This document shows, piece after piece, positions 42,799-52,477 of a stretch of 64,000 bases of DNA. Source of the stretch: Rhodobacterales bacterium (GTDB lineage: Bacteria > Pseudomonadota > Alphaproteobacteria > Rhodobacterales > Rhodobacteraceae); NCBI GenBank assembly GCA_021155205.1, contig JAJNPS010000018.1, positions 1 through 64,000 on the forward strand, read 5' to 3'. The first letter of the stretch is position 1. Each line of letters starts with the position of its first letter. The translations under genes and the position numbers were made by a program. The notes under the pieces were generated by a model. It was not told the origin of the DNA and did not search any database. It worked only from the letters and a program-made list of their open reading frames with translations.

Positions 42799-44295
42799 AT
42801 GAACGAAGTTGCAACGTTGCGGCCCCTGAACCCGGCCCCGCAAGCCGAAGCCGATGCCCTGCCCCACAATATCGAGGCCGAGCAGCAGTTGCTGGGCGCG
42901 ATCCTGACCAACAACGACATCTATGACCGTATCGCGTCCAAGGTGAAGCCCGAACATTTCTACGACTCGGTCCACCGGCGCATCCTCGAGATTGCCGCCG
43001 CCCGCATCCAGAAGAACCAGTTGGCCTCGCCGGTCACGCTCAAGGGCTATTTCGAGGATGACGCAGGCCTGCAGGAACTGGGCGGCCCCGCTTATCTTGT
43101 GCGTCTGGCCGGGGCCGCCATTTCGGCCTATGCCGCCGGTGACTATGCACAGATGATCTATGACCTTGCGGTGCGGCGCGAACTGATCGCGCTGGGGCGC
43201 GACATCACCGCCCGCGCGTCCAAGGCGGATATCGCGTCCGAACCCCGCGACCAGATCACCGAGGCCGAACAGCGGCTGTACACGCTGGGCGAACAGGGTG
43301 TTGCCGAACGCGGGTTCCAGTCGTTCCTGAAAGCCGCGGTCGAGGCTGTGAACATGGCCAATGCCGCCTATCAGCGCGGCGGCGGGTTGTCGGGCATCTC
43401 GTCGGGGCTGGTCGATCTGGACCGCCGGTTGGGGGGATTGCATGACAGTGACCTGTTGATCCTTGCGGGCCGCCCGTCGATGGGCAAGACCTCGCTGGCC
43501 ACCAACATCGCCTTCAACATCGCCAGGGCCCACAAACGCGGGCGCAAGCCGGACGGGACCGAAGGCACCATCGAGGGCGGTGTGGTCGGGTTCTTTTCGC
43601 TGGAAATGTCCGCCGAACAACTGGCTGCGCGCATCCTGTCCGAGGCGTCCGAGGTTCCATCCGAACAGATCCGGCGCGGCGACATGACCGAAACCGAGTT
43701 CCGCCGCTTCGTCGATGCGGCCAAGGCGCTGGAAACCTGCCCCCTTTATATCGACGACACGCCCGCGCTGCCCGTCAGTCAGGTCGCCGCCCGTGCGCGG
43801 CGGCTGAAACGCACCCATGGCCTCGACATCCTGTTCATCGACTATCTGCAGCTGTTGCGCGGCACGTCCAAGGAAAACCGCGTCCAGGAAGTCAGCGAGA
43901 TCACCCAGGCCCTGAAGGCCATCGCCAAGGAACTGAACATCCCCGTCGTCGCGCTGTCGCAGTTGTCGCGTCAGGTCGAAAACCGCGACGACAAACGTCC
44001 GCAACTGTCGGACCTGCGCGAATCAGGGTCCATCGAGCAGGACGCCGACGTGGTGATGTTCGTCTTTCGAGAAGAATATTACCGCGAACGCGAAAAGCCG
44101 GGGGATCACGACCTTGAGGCGATGGCGAAATGGCAGGCGATGATGGAACAGGTGCATGGCCGTGCCGAGGTCATCATCGGCAAGCAGCGCCACGGCCCGA
44201 TCGGGACCGTCGAACTCAGCTTTGAAGGGCGCTTCACGCGGTTCGGCAACCTGGCCCGGACCTGGCAGGGGGACGGCCGCGAGGCACAGTTCTGA
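42799..44295 (+). CDS. dnaB: Replicative DNA helicase
   Basis: A 498-residue hexameric helicase. The N-terminal collar domain (PHNIEAEQQLLGAILTNNDI) is followed by the RecA-like motor. Walker A is AGRPSMGKTSLATN, Walker B is ILFIDYLQLLRG, and SQLSRQVENRDDKRPQLSDL is the H3/H4 region. The C-terminus is FEGRFTRFGNLAR. It starts after a 266-base gap that probably carries its promoter. No intein interrupts the motor. Confidence 0.96.
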   Translation: MNEVATLRPLNPAPQAEADALPHNIEAEQQLLGAILTNNDIYDRIASKVKPEHFYDSVHRRILEIAAARIQKNQLASPVTLKGYFEDDAGLQELGGPAYLVRLAGAAISAYAAGDYAQMIYDLAVRRELIALGRDITARASKADIASEPRDQITEAEQRLYTLGEQGVAERGFQSFLKAAVEAVNMANAAYQRGGGLSGISSGLVDLDRRLGGLHDSDLLILAGRPSMGKTSLATNIAFNIARAHKRGRKPDGTEGTIEGGVVGFFSLEMSAEQLAARILSEASEVPSEQIRRGDMTETEFRRFVDAAKALETCPLYIDDTPALPVSQVAARARRLKRTHGLDILFIDYLQLLRGTSKENRVQEVSEITQALKAIAKELNIPVVALSQLSRQVENRDDKRPQLSDLRESGSIEQDADVVMFVFREEYYREREKPGDHDLEAMAKWQAMMEQVHGRAEVIIGKQRHGPIGTVELSFEGRFTRFGNLARTWQGDGREAQF

Positions 44296-44360
44296 CCGCC
44301 GGGCGCGCCTGCCGCTTTTTTGCCTTGAAGCACCGGCCCCAACCCGTCAAAACCGCCCCC

Positions 44361-45410
44361 ATGGCCACTGCCTCCCTGACCATCGACCTTGATGCCGTCT
44401 GTGCCAACTGGCGCAGCCTTGACCGGCTGTCGGGTGCCGACGTGCAGACCGCCGCCGTCGTCAAGGCGGATGCTTATGGCTTGGGTCTAGTGCGCGTCGC
44501 CCGCGCGCTGGCGCAGACCGGGGCGCGCCGGTTCTTTGTGGCTTATGCCGAAGAAGGCGCCCAGTTGCGTCAGGCGCTGGGACCGGGGCCGCAGATCGCG
44601 GTGCTGTCGGGGCATATGCAGGGCGATACCGAGATGATCCACGATCTCGACCTGACCCCCATGCTGGCCTCGCTTGAACAGACGACGCGGCATCTGGAAC
44701 TGTTGCCCGGCCATCCGTTCGGCGTGCAACTGGATACCGGCATGAACCGCCTGGGCATGGAGCCTTCGGAATGGGAGGCCGTGGCGCCGATCCTTCTGGG
44801 TGCCGACCCGGTCCTGCTGATGAGCCATCTGGCCTGCGCGGACGAGGCCGACCACCCGCAGAATGCCGCGCAGCTTGCCGCCTTTCATGCCATGACCGAT
44901 GGCACGGGCGTGCCGCGCAGCCTGTCGGCGACGGGCGGCATCCTGCTCGGACCACAATATCATTTCGACCTGACCCGCCCCGGCATCGGGCTGTATGGCG
45001 GGAAGCCTTATGAGTTTTGCGCCCGCGTGGTCGGCCTGTCGCTGCCGGTGATCCAGACCCGCGCGGTCGCGCCCGAGGAAACCGTGGGCTATGGCGCATC
45101 CTGGGAGGCCGAGGCCCCCTCCGTCATCGCCACCGTCGCGGGCGGCTATGCCGACGGGCTGATCCGCGCGCTGATGCACGGCGCGGTGCTGTGGGACGGC
45201 GACGTCCCCTGCCCCATCGTGGGCCGCGTGTCGATGGACCTGATCACGGTGGATGTGTCACACCTGCCCGAACTGCCGCGGAGCCTGGACATACTTGGCC
45301 CGCACCAGACCGTCGATGACCTTGCCGATGCCGCGGGCACCATCGGCTATGAAATCCTGACCGCGCTCGGGCCTCGCTATCAGCGGCGCTATCTGGACCC
45401 CGTGGCATGA
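44361..45410 (+). CDS. alr: Alanine racemase
   Basis: A 349-residue PLP enzyme making D-alanine for peptidoglycan. VVKADAYGLG carries the PLP-binding Lys; VGYGASW and the Tyr-bearing GRVSMDLITVDVS form the other active-site half. The fold is N-terminal barrel then C-terminal beta domain. The start is ATG 44361 (MATASLTIDLDAVCAN). The stop overlaps mlaE by ATGA, so alr, mlaE and mlaF form an envelope-related transcription unit. Confidence 0.95.
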   Translation: MATASLTIDLDAVCANWRSLDRLSGADVQTAAVVKADAYGLGLVRVARALAQTGARRFFVAYAEEGAQLRQALGPGPQIAVLSGHMQGDTEMIHDLDLTPMLASLEQTTRHLELLPGHPFGVQLDTGMNRLGMEPSEWEAVAPILLGADPVLLMSHLACADEADHPQNAAQLAAFHAMTDGTGVPRSLSATGGILLGPQYHFDLTRPGIGLYGGKPYEFCARVVGLSLPVIQTRAVAPEETVGYGASWEAEAPSVIATVAGGYADGLIRALMHGAVLWDGDVPCPIVGRVSMDLITVDVSHLPELPRSLDILGPHQTVDDLADAAGTIGYEILTALGPRYQRRYLDPVA

Positions 45411-46189
45411 CGGCGCTGGCACCGATCGCCACGCTCGGCCGTCTGTCGCTGGGCGGGCTGGCATCGGTCGGGCGGGTGGCGGTCTTTGCAGGCTTGATCC
45501 TGGGCCGGATGGTCCAGCCGCCCTTTTACGCCCGCGCGTTTCTGTCCGCACTGATGCAGATCGGCTGGTTCAGCCTGCCCGTCGTCGGACTGACCGCCCT
45601 TTTCACCGGCGGCGCGCTGGCTTTGCAGATCTATTCCGGTGGCGCGCGGTTCAATGCCGAAAGCGTAGTCCCCAGCATCGTCGCCATCGGGATGGTGCGA
45701 GAGCTTGGGCCGGTGCTGGGCGGGTTGATGGTCGCGGCCCGGGTCGCGAGTTCAATCGCCGCCGAGATCGGCACGATGAAAGTGACGGAACAGATCGACG
45801 CGCTGGTCACGCTGTCCACCGACCCGATCCGCTATCTGGCGGTGCCTCGCGTGCTGGCCGCCAGCCTGGCGGTGCCTGTTCTGGTGGCGGTCGGCGACAC
45901 CATCGGCATCATGGGCGGCTGGCTGGTCGGGACCACACGGCTCGACTTCAACTCCGCCACCTATATCCGCAACACGATTGAATTTCTGCAGTTCTGGGAT
46001 GTCGGCTCGGGCTTGGTAAAGGGGGCCGCATTCGGCTTCATCGTGGCGCTGATGGGCTGCTATCACGGCATGAACTCCGCGCGTGGCGCGCAGGGCGTCG
46101 GCGCGGCGACCAAGGCCGCCGTGGTGTCGGCATCCGTCCTGATCCTCGCCGCCAACTACCTTTTGACCGAAGCATTCTTCACCTCATGA
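45407..46189 (+). CDS. mlaE: MlaE-type ABC permease, phospholipid transport
   Basis: A 260-residue membrane protein of the MlaE family. It has GLTALFTGGALALQIYSGG, RELGPVLGGLMVAARVASSI and EIGTMKVTEQIDAL, the last being the coupling region to the ATPase. MlaE moves phospholipids between inner and outer membrane with MlaF and an MCE-domain MlaD. No mlaD is next to it here. It is coupled to alr and mlaF by 4-base overlaps. Confidence 0.93.
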   Translation: MTALAPIATLGRLSLGGLASVGRVAVFAGLILGRMVQPPFYARAFLSALMQIGWFSLPVVGLTALFTGGALALQIYSGGARFNAESVVPSIVAIGMVRELGPVLGGLMVAARVASSIAAEIGTMKVTEQIDALVTLSTDPIRYLAVPRVLAASLAVPVLVAVGDTIGIMGGWLVGTTRLDFNSATYIRNTIEFLQFWDVGSGLVKGAAFGFIVALMGCYHGMNSARGAQGVGAATKAAVVSASVLILAANYLLTEAFFTS

Positions 46190-46932
46190 TCACCCTGACC
46201 GGCGTCCACAAATCCTTTGGCCCCAAGCGCGTCTTGCAAGGCGTCGACCTGACCGTGGGCCGCGGCACCAGCATGGTGGTGATCGGGGGGTCGGGGACGG
46301 GCAAGTCGGTGCTGATCAAATGCATCCTGGGGCTGGTAAAACCAGATGCCGGGACGATCATGCTGGACGGGCAGGACGTGACCAGGGCGGATCGCGATGC
46401 GTTCCTTGCCCGGTTCGGGATGCTGTTTCAGGGCGGGGCATTGTTCGATTCCCTGCATGTCTGGGAAAATGTCGCCTTCCGTCTGATGCAGGGCGCACTG
46501 AAACAGCCCGCCGACCAGGCCCGTGCCGTGGCGATTGAAAAACTGCGCCGCGTCGGCCTTGGCCCCGATGTCGCCGACCTTTATCCTGCGGAATTGTCCG
46601 GCGGCATGCAAAAGCGCGTCGGACTGGCCCGCGCCATCGCCGCCGCGCCGGAGGTGATCTTTTTCGACGAGCCGACGACCGGCCTCGACCCGATCATGGC
46701 GGGCGTCATCAACGACCTGATCCGCGAGATTGTGGTGGAAATGGGGGCAACCGCCATCACCATCACGCATGACATGACATCGGTGCGCGCCATTGCCGAC
46801 CGGGTGGCGATGCTGCATGACGGGGTGATCCGCTGGACTGGCCCGATTGGCGAACTGGACGCAACATCAGACCCTTACGTGCAACAATTCGTGCGCGGCC
46901 TTGCGCAGGGGCCGATCAGTCCGGTGCGGTGA
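46186..46932 (+). CDS. mlaF: MlaF-type ABC ATPase
   Basis: A 248-residue ATP-binding subunit. Walker A is GGSGTGKSVLIK, the signature LSGGMQKRVG, Walker B VIFFDEPTTGLD, then TITHDMTSVRAIADRV. GMLFQGGALFDSLHVWENVA is typical of MlaF. It powers MlaE (ATGA overlap upstream). An AT-rich gap follows before the next operon. Confidence 0.93.
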   Translation: MITLTGVHKSFGPKRVLQGVDLTVGRGTSMVVIGGSGTGKSVLIKCILGLVKPDAGTIMLDGQDVTRADRDAFLARFGMLFQGGALFDSLHVWENVAFRLMQGALKQPADQARAVAIEKLRRVGLGPDVADLYPAELSGGMQKRVGLARAIAAAPEVIFFDEPTTGLDPIMAGVINDLIREIVVEMGATAITITHDMTSVRAIADRVAMLHDGVIRWTGPIGELDATSDPYVQQFVRGLAQGPISPVR

Positions 46933-47098
46933 CGGGCAGTCCCGGGCAAGCCGTCTGTCCCTGATCGGGCAAGGTTGCCGCGCCACGGCGCAGATGTCAG
47001 GTGCACATCGGAAGGCCCCGTAATCCGCCGCAATAATATCTATACAATAAAATATCCGCTGCTAGACTTGGGCAAATTCAGCCAACTGGGGACTCATC

Positions 47099-48646
47099 AT
47101 GCCAATGCTTGACCGCCGGACCTTTCTGACCGGAACCGCAGGAATTTCGTTTCTTTCAGCCTTTCCGCGCATCGCGCTGGCAGGCGGCCATGGCGACACG
47201 CTGCGCGTGGCCATCGCGGGCGAAACCGGCGATCTGGACCTGTTGCAGAACGTATCGACCCTGTCGTCCTATTCCGCGGTTTTCGACGCGCTGATCCATT
47301 ACGGCCCAGGCGGCGCGCTGGAGCCGGGTCTGGCGACGGCATGGATGGTGGCCGATGACGGGTTGTCGATCAGCTTTGATCTGCGCGAGGGCGTCACCTT
47401 CTCGGACGGCACGGCGTTTGATGCGACTGCCGCTGAATGGAACCTGAAACGCTGGATGGGCGTGGCGGATTTCTCGTGGATCGGGATCGCCGATGCCTAT
47501 GAGGCCATCGTGATCGACGCGCCCAACAAGATCACCGTCAAGCTGAAGCGCCCGGTTCCGGCCGCTCTGCTGGAACTGACCATCGTGCGCCCGGTGCGGT
47601 TCCTGTCGCCGAAGGCGGCGGCGGGCCAGCCGATCGGCACCGGCCCCTGGATCGTGGAAAGCTATTCCTCGACCGAAACCATCCTGGTGCGCAATGATGC
47701 CTACTGGGGCGAAAAACCCAGCTTCGCGCGGATGGAACTGAAAGTGGTGCCGGACGAGCTGGCCCGCGCCAACGCGCTGCGCGCCGGAGAGCTTGATGTG
47801 ATCGGCGGCGACTGGGTGGCGCAGTTGTCGCCCCGTCGCGCCAAGGCGCTGGAAGGCGAAGGCATGACCGTCGTGGCCGAACCCGGCACCGCGACGACGA
47901 TCCTCGGGTTTTCGCCAAAGTCGCCGATGATGCAGGACAAGGCCGTGCGCGATGCGATCTACCTCGGCATCGACCGGGCGGCAGTGGCAGCGGTGCTGTT
48001 CGAAGGCTTTGCCGACGCAACCGTGGACATCTTCCCCGCAACCGTGCCGACGGCCGGCACCCGCACCCCGGTTCCCGCCCGTGATGTGGCCGCCGCGCAG
48101 GCTGCGCTGACGGCAGGCGGCTGGACCGGCGACGGCGCAGGCTGGACCAAGGACGGCAAACCGCTCGAGATCGTGTTTCTGGTGTCCGAGGAAGCCTTCC
48201 CCGGTTCGCGCCGCATCAGCGAGATGATTCAAGGCATGCTGACCGAGGTTGGCCTCAAGGCGAACATCGAATCGGTTGACCTTGCCACGATGCACGACCG
48301 CCGTCCCAAGTTCGACTATGACCTGACCTTCTTTGCCACCTATGGCGCGCCCTATGACCCGCATGGCTCGCTCGGGGCGTCCTTTGTCACTGCGTCCGAT
48401 ACCGGGCCGGACGGCAAGATCTATGTCCATCCCGACCTGGATGCCTTGGTCGCCACCGCGCTGGAGACCGGCGGCGATGCGCGCGAGGGCGCGATGCAGG
48501 CGGTCTATGACTGGATCCGCACCAACACGGCGGCCTGCCCGCTGGTCGTGGTGCAGCGCATCTGGGCGGTCAACCCGCGCGTGAAGGGCTTCAGCCTGCC
48601 CGCCACGGATTATGACCTGCCCTACAAGGGCATCACGCTGGGCTGA
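47099..48646 (+). CDS. ABC transporter substrate-binding protein, peptide type (second operon)
   Basis: A 515-residue exported receptor of SBP family 5. The N-terminus has a Tat-like signal with twin Arg (MPMLDRRTFLTGTAGISFLS) and cleavage near ALAGG. Family parts are ISFDLREGVTFSDGTAFDA and QPIGTGPWIVESY. It heads a five-gene transporter operon that ends in a GntR regulator. The promoter lies in the A/T-rich gap near 47025-47060 (AATAATATCTATACAATAAA). The ligand is unknown. Confidence 0.9.
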   Translation: MPMLDRRTFLTGTAGISFLSAFPRIALAGGHGDTLRVAIAGETGDLDLLQNVSTLSSYSAVFDALIHYGPGGALEPGLATAWMVADDGLSISFDLREGVTFSDGTAFDATAAEWNLKRWMGVADFSWIGIADAYEAIVIDAPNKITVKLKRPVPAALLELTIVRPVRFLSPKAAAGQPIGTGPWIVESYSSTETILVRNDAYWGEKPSFARMELKVVPDELARANALRAGELDVIGGDWVAQLSPRRAKALEGEGMTVVAEPGTATTILGFSPKSPMMQDKAVRDAIYLGIDRAAVAAVLFEGFADATVDIFPATVPTAGTRTPVPARDVAAAQAALTAGGWTGDGAGWTKDGKPLEIVFLVSEEAFPGSRRISEMIQGMLTEVGLKANIESVDLATMHDRRPKFDYDLTFFATYGAPYDPHGSLGASFVTASDTGPDGKIYVHPDLDALVATALETGGDAREGAMQAVYDWIRTNTAACPLVVVQRIWAVNPRVKGFSLPATDYDLPYKGITLG

Positions 48647-48668
48647 GGCCGACAAAGGGGGCAGGGCA

Positions 48669-49610
48669 ATGCAACGCATGTTCATGCGACGGACGGGGCT
48701 TGCCCTGCTATTGATGCTGGCCGCCACGGCGCTGACCTTCTGGCTGGTCACGGCGGCCCCCGGCAACGTGGCCGCCCTGATCGCCGAACGGGCGGCGGGC
48801 GCGGGCGCCGATGGCGCGATGATCGCCAGGATCGCCAATGATCTGGGCCTGAACGACCCCCTGCCGGTGCGCTATGCGCGCTGGCTGGGCAACGCGCTGT
48901 CCGGGGATTTCGGCATTTCGATCCGCACCGGCAAGCCGATGGCAGAGGAATTCGCCGCGCGGATCCCGATGACGCTGGCGCTGCTGACGGGCGGCGGGGT
49001 GCTGGTGCTGATTCTGTCGCTGGTGATGGGCATTGCCGGGGCGGCGTCAAATGGCGGTCTGGTGGACCGCGCGCTGCACGGGCTGGCGCTGATCGGCGCC
49101 TCCACCCCCAACTTCTTTGTCGCCGCCATGCTGGTGATCGTGTTTTCGGTCTGGCTCGGGCTGGTGCCGACCTTTGGCGTTTCGGGCTTCACCTCTTGGC
49201 TGATGCCGTGGTTCACCATTGCCCTCTTCCCGGCCTCGGTTCTGGCGCGGGTGGTGCGGGTGAATTTGCAGGACACCATGTCGCGCCCCTTTGCCACCAC
49301 GGGTTTCGCCAAGGGCCTGACGCGGCGTGCTGTCCTTTTCCGCGAGGCGCTGCCGAACATCGCCATTCCCTACATGACCACCTTCGGCGCGCAGTTCACC
49401 CTGATGATCATCGGTGCCATCGTGGTCGAACGGGTGTTCGGGCTGGCGGGTGTGGGATCGTTCTTCATCGAGGCGATCCGGTTCCGCGACTTCATCGGCA
49501 TGCAGGCGACCCTGACGCTGTTCGTGGTGTTTTTCGTGTCCGTCAACCTGTTCGTGGACCTGCTGGCGATGCTGGCCGATCCGCGTCTTCGGAGGCCGAG
49601 AAAGGCATGA
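48669..49610 (+). CDS. ABC transporter permease, DppB type (second operon)
   Basis: A 313-residue permease with about six membrane segments. The N-terminus is RRTGLALLLMLAATALTFWL. The periplasmic part holds LGLNDPLPVRYARWLGNALS and GDFGISIRTGKPM, both typical of the DppB type. The coupling loop is TTGFAKGLTRRAVLFREALP. The start is ATG 48669 with GCAGGGCA upstream. It overlaps the next permease by ATGA. Confidence 0.92.
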   Translation: MQRMFMRRTGLALLLMLAATALTFWLVTAAPGNVAALIAERAAGAGADGAMIARIANDLGLNDPLPVRYARWLGNALSGDFGISIRTGKPMAEEFAARIPMTLALLTGGGVLVLILSLVMGIAGAASNGGLVDRALHGLALIGASTPNFFVAAMLVIVFSVWLGLVPTFGVSGFTSWLMPWFTIALFPASVLARVVRVNLQDTMSRPFATTGFAKGLTRRAVLFREALPNIAIPYMTTFGAQFTLMIIGAIVVERVFGLAGVGSFFIEAIRFRDFIGMQATLTLFVVFFVSVNLFVDLLAMLADPRLRRPRKA

Positions 49611-50500
49611 AAAACTGGCCCTGGGCAATCCTGACGCCTGCTATCCTGTTCGTTCTGATCGGCCTGTTCGCGCCGCTGATCATGACCCATGACCCCGCCG
49701 CGCAGGACTACAGTGCCTTGTTGTCGGGTCCTTCCGGCGCACATTGGCTGGGCACCGACTATCTTGGCCGCGACATGTTCAGCCGCATTGTCGGCGGCGC
49801 GCGCACCTCGCTGGTCGCAATGGTGTTCGTGCTGGTGGCGGCGCTGGCCATCGGCGTGGTGATCGGGTCCTTTGCGGGCTATGTCGGCGGCAAGACGGAA
49901 CTCGTCATGATCTCGGTCATCGACATCGTGCTGGCACTGCCGTCGCTGATCATCGCGCTGGCGCTGATGGGTGTGTTTTCCGGCGACAATTTTGTCTGGC
50001 TGTCGGACTACTGGAAGATGATCGTGGCGCTGACGCTGGCCTGGTGGGCGAACTATGCAAGAATGAGCCGCGCCGTCGTGGTCGCCGAATTGCAGCAGCC
50101 TTACATCGAGGCGGCGCGGGTGATGGGGGCGTCCCACATCTGGATCTTCACCCGCCACATCCTGCCGCATGTGCTGGGGCTTGTGGTGGTCTATGCCAGC
50201 GCCGATGCGGGTGCACTGGTGCTGGCCATCGCCACGCTGTCGTTCCTGGGCCTTGGCGTCGCGCCGCCGACCCCGGAATGGGGGCAGATGCTGGTCGACG
50301 GCATGTCCTATATCGAGCAATATCCGGCACTGGTGATCATCCCCGGCCTGGCGCTGACCGCCGTGGTGGTCAGCTTCAACCTCCTGGGTGAGGCCTTCGC
50401 GCTGCAAAAGGTGCCCCGCGCGATGCGGGGCGGGCTTTTGCGGCGCAAGCGGGCCGCCCGTGCCGCGGAAGAAGCCGCCCGGAAGGCGGTGGAGGCATGA
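49607..50500 (+). CDS. ABC transporter permease, DppC type (second operon)
   Basis: A 297-residue permease. LGTDYLGRDMFSRIVGGART is the family hallmark after the first membrane segment. The coupling loop is ARVMGASHIWIFTRHILPHV, and FLGLGVAPPTPEWGQMLVDG lies near the C-terminus. The start ATG 49607 overlaps the stop of the upstream permease. The long overlapping frame starting near 49196 is a shadow. It forms the channel with the DppB-type partner. Confidence 0.92.
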   Translation: MKNWPWAILTPAILFVLIGLFAPLIMTHDPAAQDYSALLSGPSGAHWLGTDYLGRDMFSRIVGGARTSLVAMVFVLVAALAIGVVIGSFAGYVGGKTELVMISVIDIVLALPSLIIALALMGVFSGDNFVWLSDYWKMIVALTLAWWANYARMSRAVVVAELQQPYIEAARVMGASHIWIFTRHILPHVLGLVVVYASADAGALVLAIATLSFLGLGVAPPTPEWGQMLVDGMSYIEQYPALVIIPGLALTAVVVSFNLLGEAFALQKVPRAMRGGLLRRKRAARAAEEAARKAVEA

Positions 50501-51504
50501 ACGCGCCGATCTATGAAGTCGAAGGTCTGGTGATCGACCTTTACACCCCCACCGTATCGGTGCGTGCGGTGGACGGGGCGGGGTTCCACGTCGCCCCCGG
50601 CGAGACGCTGGCCATCGTCGGTGAAAGCGGATCCGGCAAGACGGTGATGACGCTGGGGCCTTTGGGTCTGTTGCCCGAAGGCGTGGCCGTCGATCTGCGG
50701 GGCACGGCGCGGGCGGACGGCAAGGACATCCTGTCGATGTCGCCCGCCGACCTGTCGCGCCTGCGCGGCGGTTTCTTCGGCGTGATCTTTCAGGACCCGA
50801 TGAGCGCCCTGAACCCGATGCTGAAGATCGGCCCGCAGCTGGCCGAGCAATCCCGCCGCTTTGCCGGATTGTCGGCTGAGGAAGCGAAGAAGGAAGCGGT
50901 GTCGCTGCTGGCCCGTTCCGGCATCCCCGACCCCGAAGACCGCTATGACCGCTATCCGCACGAGCTTTCGGGCGGGATGCTGCAACGCGCGATGATCGCG
51001 CTGGCGCTGGCGGCGCGCCCGCGCGTTCTGATCGCGGACGAGCCGACGACGGCACTTGATGCCACGGTGCAGGCGCAGATCCTGGCGCTGATCCGCCAGA
51101 TCCAGAAGGAGGACGGCATCGCCGTGATCCTGATCACGCATGACATCGGTGCGGTGTCGGTGCTGGCCGACCGGGTGGCGGTGCTTTACGCAGGCCAGGT
51201 CGCCGAAGAGGGCAGCGCCGTGGACGTGCTGACCGCCCCGGTGCATCCCTATACGCGCGGCCTTCTGGCCTCGGTTCCCGATTTCCGCAGCGACAACGCG
51301 ACGGGTACCAGGGAAATCCCCGGCATCCCGCCCAACCAGGCGCAACTGATGCCGGGCTGCCGGTTCGTGGACCGCTGCGACCGCGCCATTGACGCCTGCA
51401 AGACGCGCCGCCCGAAACTGACCACCGTGGCGCGGGGTGTCGTTCCGCACCGCGTCGCCTGCCCCGTTGTCATCGCTGCCGAGGGGATCATGACCCATGA
51501 CTGA
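50497..51504 (+). CDS. ABC transporter ATP-binding protein, OppD type
   Basis: A 335-residue ATPase. Walker A GESGSGKTVMTL, signature LSGGMLQRAM, Walker B VLIADEPTTALD, and the C-terminal oligopeptide domain with PGCRFVDRCDRAIDAC. It is overlapped at both ends: ATGA with the permease and 8 bases with the OppF-type gene, which shows tight coupling. In the first ABC operon the two ATPases are fused; here they are separate. Confidence 0.93.
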   Translation: MNAPIYEVEGLVIDLYTPTVSVRAVDGAGFHVAPGETLAIVGESGSGKTVMTLGPLGLLPEGVAVDLRGTARADGKDILSMSPADLSRLRGGFFGVIFQDPMSALNPMLKIGPQLAEQSRRFAGLSAEEAKKEAVSLLARSGIPDPEDRYDRYPHELSGGMLQRAMIALALAARPRVLIADEPTTALDATVQAQILALIRQIQKEDGIAVILITHDIGAVSVLADRVAVLYAGQVAEEGSAVDVLTAPVHPYTRGLLASVPDFRSDNATGTREIPGIPPNQAQLMPGCRFVDRCDRAIDACKTRRPKLTTVARGVVPHRVACPVVIAAEGIMTHD

Positions 51505-52474
51505 CGGTCCTGCCATCCAGGCCACCGGCCTCAAGGTGCATTTCCAGACCTCTGCCGGGCTGGTCCGGGCGGTGGACGGTGTGGACCTGACCGTCGCGCG
51601 GGGCGCCTTCCATGGCATCGTCGGCGAGTCGGGCTGCGGCAAGACCACACTTGCCCGCGCCGTGATCGGGTTGCAAAGCGCAACCGAGGGGCAGGTCAAT
51701 ATCCTTGGCCGCGACCGGGCCGAGTGGGCCAGAACCGACCGCAAGGGCTTTGCCCGCGCCGTGCAGTTCATCTTTCAGGACCCGCTGGGCTCGATGAGCC
51801 GCCGCCAGACCGTCGGGCAGACGCTGGAGGAGCCGCTGCTGATCCACGGGGCAGGTGACCGCAAGGCACGGCAGGCGCGGGTGCAGGAACTTCTGGACCT
51901 CGTGGCCCTCCCCGCAACCGCGCTGGACCGCCTGCCTCGCTCGCTGTCGGGCGGGCAGCGGCAGCGGGTGTCGATTGCCCGCGCGCTGGCGCTGTCGCCG
52001 CAGCTTCTGATCTGCGATGAACCCCTTTCGGCGCTGGACGTGTCGGTGCGCGCGCAGATCGTCAACCTGTTCGCCCGGTTGCAGGCGCAGCTTGGCCTGA
52101 CCATCGTGATCGTCGCCCACGACCTTGCCATCGTGCGCGAGGTCTGTTCGTCGGTCACGGTGATGTATCTGGGCCGCGTTGCCGAGGAAGGGGTCGCGAA
52201 ACCCCTGTTCGCCGACCCCGCGCATCCCTATTCCCAGGCGCTCCTCTCCGCCGTCCCGTCGCCCGATCCGCGGATCGAGGCGACCCGGCCCCGGATCCTG
52301 CTTGAGGGCGACCCCCCCTCCCCCCGCAATCCGCCGCCCGGCTGCCGGTTTTCCACCCGCTGCCCGGTGGTGGAGCCACGCTGCCGGGAGGCCGAACCCG
52401 CTCTGCGCGCCGTGCAGCATGGCGGGGCAGCCGCCTGCCATTTGGCGGATGCGCGCGCGCATGCGATGATCTGA
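51497..52474 (+). CDS. ABC transporter ATP-binding protein, OppF type
   Basis: A 325-residue ATPase partner of the OppD-type protein. Walker A GESGCGKTTLARAV, signature LSGGQRQRVS, Walker B LLICDEPLSALD, and the C-terminal NPPPGCRFSTRCPVVEPRC. Complete and of usual length. The GntR regulator starts three bases after its stop, so the regulator is made from the same message. Confidence 0.93.
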   Translation: MTDGPAIQATGLKVHFQTSAGLVRAVDGVDLTVARGAFHGIVGESGCGKTTLARAVIGLQSATEGQVNILGRDRAEWARTDRKGFARAVQFIFQDPLGSMSRRQTVGQTLEEPLLIHGAGDRKARQARVQELLDLVALPATALDRLPRSLSGGQRQRVSIARALALSPQLLICDEPLSALDVSVRAQIVNLFARLQAQLGLTIVIVAHDLAIVREVCSSVTVMYLGRVAEEGVAKPLFADPAHPYSQALLSAVPSPDPRIEATRPRILLEGDPPSPRNPPPGCRFSTRCPVVEPRCREAEPALRAVQHGGAAACHLADARAHAMI

Positions 52475-52477
52475 CCC